From positions 1-18,143 of the forward strand of contig JACDAF010000062.1 in NCBI GenBank assembly GCA_013695575.1: 18,143 nt of DNA, read 5' to 3'. Shown piece after piece: positions 13,766-18,143 of this stretch. How positions within the stretch are numbered: position 1 is the first letter of the stretch; each line of letters opens with the position of its first letter. Both the position numbers and the translations under genes were made by a program. The notes beneath the pieces were generated by a model. The model did not search any database. It was not told the origin of the DNA and was given only the letters and a program-made list of their open reading frames with translations. The DNA comes from Chloroflexota bacterium (GTDB lineage Bacteria; Chloroflexota; Limnocylindria; P2-11E).

Positions 13766-14548
13766 ATGCGAGGCCGGGCGCTCGCGGCCGCGATGCAGCG
13801 CGCGGAGGCGGCGATCGTGGGCGGCCTGCTCCCGCCCGGCACCGTCCGGCGCGTGGGCGGGGTAGTCTGCCTTACCGCGCCGTTCATCCCACACCCGTTC
13901 GTGAACCGCGCCATCGGCTTCGGCACCTTCGCGGACCCGGACGAAGCGCTGCTCGAGCGGATCGAGCGGCTCTTCGAGCGCGCGGGCACGCCCCCGCGAG
14001 TCACGCTTCCCGGCGATCTCGCAAGCACTCGATCGCGACGCTTGCTCGATCGACGGGGCTTCACCCTGCACGAGCCACAGCTCGATTCGGTGCTCCTCCA
14101 CGATGCGGCCGGGATTCCCGACCCGCCTGCGATCCGCGGGCTCACGATCGAGCGGCTGCGGCCGGAGGACGTCACGCTCTACGCGAGGACCGCGGCGGCG
14201 AGCTTCCCCGAACGCCCGCGGTTCGAGGAGGCGGTCCTGCCGGTCGCGCGTCGAGCCATTCGCAGCCGCACGCTGCATCCCTTCCTCGCACGGATCGACG
14301 GCGAGGCTGCAGGGACGGGATTGCTCACGTTCGTCGGCCGCGTAGCCGGGATGAGCAACGGCACGGTGCTGGAACGCTTCCGCGGGCGAGGCATCCAAAA
14401 GGCGCTCCTCGCGAGGCGGATGCGGGAAGGCCTGCGGCGCGGCTACCGCGTCTTCTTCTCACAAACGCAGACGCAAGCCTCATTGCACAACATGCTCGAC
14501 CTCGACTGGCGCGTCCTCTACGTGAACGCCGACTACGAGCGCCGCTAG
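13766..14548 (+). CDS. GNAT-family N-acetyltransferase
   Basis: This 260-residue protein has the acetyl-CoA-binding GNAT signature near its C-terminus: LERFRGRGIQKALLARRM (R204-x-x-G207-x-G209). QTQASLHNMLDLDWRVLYVNADYER follows, the usual beta-strand and helix after the pyrophosphate loop where an Asn and late Tyr contact CoA. The first half resembles the N-terminal part of GNAT proteins that act on small molecules (RRLLDRRGFTLHEPQL). These enzymes transfer acetyl from acetyl-CoA to an amine; the acceptor is unknown. ATG 13766 was chosen because a TANNNT hexamer is placed for leaderless transcription; GTG 13757 is in frame but would fall within that element. It stands alone on its strand, and its stop shares a CTAG with the coaBC stop. 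Confidence 0.8.
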   Translation: MRGRALAAAMQRAEAAIVGGLLPPGTVRRVGGVVCLTAPFIPHPFVNRAIGFGTFADPDEALLERIERLFERAGTPPRVTLPGDLASTRSRRLLDRRGFTLHEPQLDSVLLHDAAGIPDPPAIRGLTIERLRPEDVTLYARTAAASFPERPRFEEAVLPVARRAIRSRTLHPFLARIDGEAAGTGLLTFVGRVAGMSNGTVLERFRGRGIQKALLARRMREGLRRGYRVFFSQTQTQASLHNMLDLDWRVLYVNADYERR

Positions 14549-15774
14549 CTCGCGCCGCCGAGTGCCTGCGCGATCCGCTGTACGAGCCGCCGCGCCACTT
14601 CGGCCTTTGGCAGCCGCGGCAGCGCCTCCGCGCCATCGACGCTCACGAACGTGACCGTGTCGGTGTCCGCCCCGAAGACACCGGCGCTCACGTCGTTCGC
14701 GACGACGAGGTCCGGGCCTTTCTCACGCAGCATGCGCGTGGCCTCCGCCACGGGGTCACCGGTCTCGGCCTTGAAGCCCACGACGAACGTGCCCGGGCGC
14801 CGCTTCGCCATGACGGCCTTCAGCACGTCCGCGTTCTCCGTCAGGCGGAGGGTGACCTCGCCCCGCGCATCGCGTTTCTTCAGCTTCACGTCGGACGGCT
14901 CGGCGACGCGGTAGTCCGCGACGGCCGCAGCCATCACCACCGCCTCGGCGTCGGGCAGCAGGGCGAGCACCGCCTCGCGCAGCTCGCTCGCGGTCTCGAT
15001 CTGCACCTGGCGCACGCCCGCCGGCGCGGCAAGCGCGGTCGGGCCCGAGATGAGCGTGACGTCGGCACCCGCGGCCTGGGCGGCCGAAGCGATGGCGTAG
15101 CCCATCTTCCCCGAGCTGCGGTTCGAGATGACGCGCACCGGGTCGATCGGCTCGGCCGTCGGGCCGGCCGTCACGACGACCCGACGCCCCGCGAGCGAGC
15201 GTGCTTCGCCGACCGCCTCGGCGATCGCGTCCTCGATGCGCTCGAGCGCCGCGAGGCGTCCCTGCCCGACGAGACCCGAGGCGAGCTCGCCCGCCTCGGG
15301 TGCGACGATCCGCATGCCGCGCTCGCGGAGGATCGCGACGTTCGCCTGCGTCGCGGGATTCGCCCACATGTGCGTCTCCATCGCGGGGCAGACGATCACC
15401 GGTGCGTGGGCCGCGAGCACCGTCGTCGCGAGCAGGTCGTCGGCGAAGCCGTGGGCGAGCCGCGCGATGACGTGGGCCGTCGCCGGCACGATCACGATGA
15501 GGTCGGCCTGCTGCCCCATCGCGACGTGCCCCGCCGCGCGGTCATCCAGCTGGCCGAACATCTCGAGCTCGACGGGACGGTACGTGAGAGCCTGGAACGT
15601 GAGCGGCCGCACGAACTCGGCAGCGGAGCGGGTCATGACGACCTGCACCGTCGCGCCGGCCTGCGTTAGGCGCCGCGCCAGCTCGACGGCCTTGTATGCG
15701 GCGATCGAGCCGGAGACGCCGAGGACGACGAAGAGCCCGCGCGAGCGCTCGAGGCCCGGGCGCGCGGCCGTCAC
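14545..15774 (-). CDS. coaBC: Bifunctional phosphopantothenoylcysteine decarboxylase / phosphopantothenate-cysteine ligase
   Basis: The 409-residue CoaBC (Dfp) protein converts 4'-phosphopantothenate plus cysteine to 4'-phosphopantetheine through an activated ligase step and an FMN decarboxylase step. The CoaC part (residues 1-190) has GVSGSIAAYK, catalytic His83 in GHVAMGQQAD, PATAHVIARLAHGFADDL and PAMETHMW. The CoaB part (195-409) has VTAGPTAEPIDPVRVISNRSSGKMG (from V201), AAVADYRV and the KLKK region. At the positions of E. coli Asn125 and Cys158 this protein has Glu133 (PAMETHMW) and Ser166 (ELASGLVGQGR), so two decarboxylase residues differ from the model enzyme. The GTG start overlaps the coaX stop as GTGA. 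It is the last gene of coaD-coaX-coaBC. Confidence 0.95.
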   Translation of the reverse strand: MTAARPGLERSRGLFVVLGVSGSIAAYKAVELARRLTQAGATVQVVMTRSAAEFVRPLTFQALTYRPVELEMFGQLDDRAAGHVAMGQQADLIVIVPATAHVIARLAHGFADDLLATTVLAAHAPVIVCPAMETHMWANPATQANVAILRERGMRIVAPEAGELASGLVGQGRLAALERIEDAIAEAVGEARSLAGRRVVVTAGPTAEPIDPVRVISNRSSGKMGYAIASAAQAAGADVTLISGPTALAAPAGVRQVQIETASELREAVLALLPDAEAVVMAAAVADYRVAEPSDVKLKKRDARGEVTLRLTENADVLKAVMAKRRPGTFVVGFKAETGDPVAEATRMLREKGPDLVVANDVSAGVFGADTDTVTFVSVDGAEALPRLPKAEVARRLVQRIAQALGGAS

Positions 15775-16541
15775 GCGTTCAGCTCCCAGAGCACGCGAAG
15801 CCCCTCGAGAGTGAGGTCCAGGTCGACGCGCTCGATGCTCGTCGTGAGCGGAGCGATCGTCGAGGCCAGGCCCCCGGTCGCGATGACTCGAGGCGCCGCG
15901 GGCAGCTCTGCCGTGATGCGCGCGACGAGACCCTCGATGAGGCCGACGTAGCCGAAGACGATCCCGGAGCGCAAGCAGTCGACGGTGTTCTTCCCGATGG
16001 CGTCGCGCGGCGCGGTGAGCGGGACGCGGAAGAGCCGCGAGGCGCGACCGAAGAGCGATTCGGCGGAGACCTCCAAGCCGGGCGCGAAGGCGCCGCCGAG
16101 GAAGTCCCCCTCCTCGCTGACGACGTCGAGGTTCGTCGAGGTGCCGAAGTCGACGATGACCGCGGGCCCCCCGTAGCGGCGGTGTGCCGCGAGCGTGTTC
16201 GCGATGCGGTCCGCACCGACCTCCGACGGGTTGTCGACGCGCAGCCGCACGCCGGTCCGGACACCCGGTCCGATGACGAGCGCGCGGCCCCCGAGGTAGC
16301 GGTCGGCGAGCCGCTGGAACGCGAGCGTGAGCGGCGGCACGACGCTGCCCAGCACGAGGGCGTCGACCAGATCGAGCGATAGATCCTCGCGAGCGAGGAG
16401 TGCGTCCACCATGACCGCGAGCTCGTCCTCGGTCCGGTCGTGGACCGTCGCGGTCCGCCAGGTCGCGACGAGCTCGGCGCCGCGGTAGGCGCCGAGGACG
16501 ACGTTCGTGTTGCCGACGTCGACGGCGAGCAGCGTCGACAC
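15771..16541 (-). CDS. coaX: Type III pantothenate kinase
   Basis: This 256-residue ASKHA-fold kinase phosphorylates pantothenate, the first committed step of CoA synthesis. Motifs in order are LLAVDVGNTNVVLG (phosphate-1 loop with the catalytic Asp), VLGSVVPPLT, NPSEVGADRIAN, VDFGTSTNLDVV, GGAFAPGLEVSAESLFGRASRL, GKNTVDCLRSG and IATGGLAS. Length is normal. GTG 16539-16541 is the start: it puts the kinase motif at residues 3-14, and AAGGGAAGG lies 7 nt upstream inside the end of coaD. One base separates it from the coaD stop, and its own stop overlaps coaBC. CoaX kinases are insensitive to CoA feedback and need a monovalent cation, which is family knowledge and not read here. Confidence 0.95.
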   Translation of the reverse strand: MSTLLAVDVGNTNVVLGAYRGAELVATWRTATVHDRTEDELAVMVDALLAREDLSLDLVDALVLGSVVPPLTLAFQRLADRYLGGRALVIGPGVRTGVRLRVDNPSEVGADRIANTLAAHRRYGGPAVIVDFGTSTNLDVVSEEGDFLGGAFAPGLEVSAESLFGRASRLFRVPLTAPRDAIGKNTVDCLRSGIVFGYVGLIEGLVARITAELPAAPRVIATGGLASTIAPLTTSIERVDLDLTLEGLRVLWELNA

Positions 16542-16542
16542 G

Positions 16543-17064
16543 CTAGTCCTTCCCTTCGGTGGCTCCGGTGCGCAGGCCGTCCTTGCCGCGGTGCGCGAGG
16601 AGCGCCTGTGCCACGTTCTGCGGAACGAAGGTGTCGACCGAGGCACCGAAGGCGACAAGCTCCTTGATCCGCGACGCGGAGATGAAGAGCCATTCCGGTG
16701 AGGTCATGAAGTAGACCATCTCGACCTCCGGCGCGAGGCGGTGGTTCATGTTCGCCATCTCGAACTCGAACTCGAAATCCGAGAGTGCACGGATACCCCG
16801 GATGACGAACGAAGCCCCTGCCGAGCGGGCGAAGTCGACGGTGAGCCCGCCGAACTCCCGCACCTCGACGTTCGGGAGGGCCGTGCACGCGCCGCGCATG
16901 AGCTCGATCCGCTCGTCGGTCGTGAAGAGGGTGCGCTTCGACACGTTCGTGCCGATGCCCACGACGACCCGATCGAACAGCTTCGCGGCGCGCTGGACGA
17001 TGTCGAGATGCCCGTTCGTGGGAGGATCGAAGGTCCCGGGATAGACCGCGACGCGCTGGGTCAT
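16543..17064 (-). CDS. coaD: Pantetheine-phosphate adenylyltransferase
   Basis: The 173-residue nucleotidyltransferase joins ATP and 4'-phosphopantetheine to give dephospho-CoA, the penultimate CoA step. It has the full family pattern: YPGTFDPPTNGHLDI with the T/HxGH motif (G18-H19), IGTNVSKRTLFTTDER, FVIRGIRALSDFEFEFEMANMN, and ISASRIKEL. The ATG start follows a strong AAGGAGG (minus strand of 17074-17080) by 9 nt, the best ribosome binding site in the window, and a plausible promoter lies just upstream. It is the first gene of the CoA operon. coaE, needed for the last step, is not in the window. Confidence 0.96.
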   Translation of the reverse strand: MTQRVAVYPGTFDPPTNGHLDIVQRAAKLFDRVVVGIGTNVSKRTLFTTDERIELMRGACTALPNVEVREFGGLTVDFARSAGASFVIRGIRALSDFEFEFEMANMNHRLAPEVEMVYFMTSPEWLFISASRIKELVAFGASVDTFVPQNVAQALLAHRGKDGLRTGATEGKD

Positions 17065-17073
17065 CGGGTCGCG

Positions 17074-17080
17074 CCTCCTT
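17074..17080 (-). promoter_or_regulatory. Strong Shine-Dalgarno of coaD
   Basis: On the minus strand AAGGAGG is followed by 9 nt and ATG. Most other genes here are leaderless-looking or coupled by overlap and lack such a site. Confidence 0.8.
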
Positions 17081-17103
17081 GTGCGAAGTGCACGCCGCCT
17101 CGC

Positions 17104-17132
17104 ATGGTAGTCGCTAGTGGCGTGTCCCGGAA
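17104..17132 (-). promoter_or_regulatory. Putative promoter of the coaD-coaX-coaBC operon
   Basis: Minus-strand TTCCGG (17127-17132), a 17-bp spacer and TACCAT (17104-17109, four of six consensus bases) sit 40-68 bp upstream of coaD. They lie just after the stop of the preceding small ORF. The -35 match is weak. Confidence 0.4.
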
Positions 17133-17136
17133 TGGC

Positions 17137-17271
17137 TCAGGCGGAGGGCAAGTTGCAACCCCTCAGCGCAAACAGCGCTTCATCAATGGGAGCCGCTCGT
17201 AGTACAAGAGCAGCGGCGGCAGCGGCACCGGTGCCGAGGCCGAGGAGCCCGACCCCGAGCGCACCGCTCAC
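17137..17271 (-). CDS. Small membrane peptide ORF (44 residues)
   Basis: A 44-codon frame starts with GTG at 17269-17271, overlapping the methyltransferase TGA as GTGA. This is the same coupling used by other gene pairs in the window. It encodes VSGALGVGLLGLGTGAAAAA, then ALVLRAAP and a short polar tail (IDEALFALRGCNLPSA). Residues 4-24 are a continuous Gly/Ala/Leu-rich hydrophobic stretch long enough for one membrane helix, and there is one Cys near the end. I recognise no family. The coupling and the clear hydrophobic design favour a real gene, but Ala/Gly-rich short frames arise easily in GC-rich DNA. If it is not coding, 17065-17267 is a 203-bp intergenic region. It holds the coaD promoter and a 12-bp palindrome, GGCACCGGTGCC, at 17224-17235. 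Confidence 0.4.
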   Translation of the reverse strand: MSGALGVGLLGLGTGAAAAAALVLRAAPIDEALFALRGCNLPSA

Positions 17272-18017
17272 GCGGGCCGGCCCCAGATGACGTGGCCGAC
17301 GACCTCTCGCCGCACGAGGGCCTGTCCCGCGAACAAAGCGCGGAAGTCGGCGCGGAAGCCCTCGAAACGGTCGCCGAGGGTCACGCGCGAGAGGGTCGAC
17401 GTGCTGCCGAGCTCCGCGAGGTACTCCTCGGGCGGCTGATCGATGGCGAGCCCCGCGCTGTGCGCCTCGCCTTCCACGAGGAAGCGTCCGCTGGCGACGA
17501 TCTCGCGCAGCCACTCTCCGGTCGTGCGGAGCGGTGAGTACCGGCGGATAAGGCCGAGCAGCTCTTCGCCGAGCGCTCCACCGGGGCGCCGCGAGTCCGC
17601 GTCCACGATGGCGAGGCGCGCTCCCGGTGCAAGCGCGTCCCGGAAGCGCGGGAGCACGATGTCAAGGTCCATCCAGTGCAGGCTCGAGCCGCAGACGATG
17701 AGCCCGTACGGCGGGTCGAGCGGCGCGTCCTCGGCCCGAGCCAGGATCCAGCGGAGCCGTGTGTCGTCTCCGTGTAGAAGTCGGCGCCCCGCGTCCATCA
17801 TCGCGACGGAGGGGTCCACTGCGTCGACGCGACGCGCGGCGGCCACGAGAGCGCGAGCAAGCTCACCGCGCCCGCAGCCGGCATCGAGGACCGTCCGCGG
17901 CTCGACGATCAGGTGCGTCAGCGCTTCGATGGTCTCGGCGGGATATCCCGGCCGGAGGGCGTAGAGCCGTACGACCTCCTCGTCCGCGAAGGTCATTCCC
18001 AGCGCCCGCTCCCTCAC
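17268..18017 (-). CDS. Class I SAM-dependent methyltransferase
   Basis: The 249-residue protein has the Rossmann SAM-binding motif I VLDAGCGRGELARAL (D45-E52) and the acidic end of strand two VDAVDPSVAM. ILARAEDAPLD and LIVCGSSLHWMD mark motifs post-I to IV in the Methyltransf_11 pattern. The YALRPGYPAETIEAL start is typical of small-molecule methyltransferases of the ubiE/tam-like group. The methyl acceptor is unknown. GTG 18015-18017 is preferred because it overlaps the upstream stop as GTGA; ATG at 17994-17996 is an in-frame alternative. It lies between an unidentified gene at the window edge and the 44-residue ORF, all on one strand. Confidence 0.88.
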   Translation of the reverse strand: MRERALGMTFADEEVVRLYALRPGYPAETIEALTHLIVEPRTVLDAGCGRGELARALVAAARRVDAVDPSVAMMDAGRRLLHGDDTRLRWILARAEDAPLDPPYGLIVCGSSLHWMDLDIVLPRFRDALAPGARLAIVDADSRRPGGALGEELLGLIRRYSPLRTTGEWLREIVASGRFLVEGEAHSAGLAIDQPPEEYLAELGSTSTLSRVTLGDRFEGFRADFRALFAGQALVRREVVGHVIWGRPA

Positions 18018-18143
18018 GCGAGAGCGTCCTCGAGAAGATCGAGCGCGGTCCCCACCGACGCGAGGCGGTTGCCCTGGCGGTCGAACGGCCAGATCGATCG
18101 CTTCACGCTGGTGTGGCGATCGCTGTCGATGGCGACGAACGTG
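18014..18143 (-). CDS. C-terminal fragment of an unidentified protein
   Basis: Only the last 43 codons are in the window, ending in TGA at 18014-18016. The peptide reads TFVAIDSDRHTSVKRSIWPF, then DRQGNRLASVGTALDLLEDALA. I do not recognise it. The frame is open to the window edge, and its stop overlaps the methyltransferase GTG by 4 bases, which supports it being the real coding frame and the upstream member of the same operon. Confidence 0.6.
   Translation of the reverse strand, partial: TFVAIDSDRHTSVKRSIWPFDRQGNRLASVGTALDLLEDALA

Noticed and set aside
17224..17235. Palindrome GGCACCGGTGCC as an operator
   Set aside because: It lies inside the methyltransferase-coupled small ORF, far from the coaD promoter, and 12-bp GC palindromes are common in DNA of this composition.

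Overview
This window reads as a gene-dense chromosomal segment of a very GC-rich bacterium. GTG starts are frequent, genes abut or overlap by 1-4 bases, and no tRNA, rRNA, IS element or CRISPR array is visible. A UspA-GpgS fusion, a DedA/PAP2 pair, type III pantothenate kinase and apparently leaderless TANNNT promoters fit a Chloroflexota or actinobacterial lineage. I cannot settle the phylum from sequence alone.

Left part (1-4514, all minus strand): a DedA-family membrane protein is translationally coupled to a 1020-residue protein. That protein joins a PAP2 lipid-phosphatase domain to a complete GH38 alpha-mannosidase. Downstream lie a small secreted protein of unknown function and the first 33 residues of a sugar-type ABC transporter ATPase.

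Centre (4584-12159, all plus strand): a compact operon diverges from the DedA gene. In order it encodes a GT2/GT78-like glycosyltransferase resembling mannosylglycerate synthase, a glycogen-debranching-type (alpha/alpha)6 glycoside hydrolase, a GT4 glycosyltransferase, a fusion of UspA-like domains to full-length glucosyl-3-phosphoglycerate synthase (GpgS), and an MFS transporter. With the divergent mannosidase and sugar ABC ATPase, this looks like a locus for making, trimming and moving glucosyl- or mannosyl-glycerate type solutes or related glycoconjugates. No recognised glucosyl-3-phosphoglycerate phosphatase is present.

Right part (12267-18143): a HAD hydrolase is coupled to a ketopantoate-reductase-like protein (minus), with a GNAT acetyltransferase diverging from them. 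A coenzyme A operon coaD-coaX-coaBC (minus) converges on the GNAT gene, with the two stop codons sharing one CTAG. Upstream of coaD are a promoter and a strong Shine-Dalgarno. Further upstream is another coupled minus-strand chain: an unidentified C-terminal fragment at the window edge, a SAM methyltransferase and a previously uncalled 44-residue membrane-peptide ORF.
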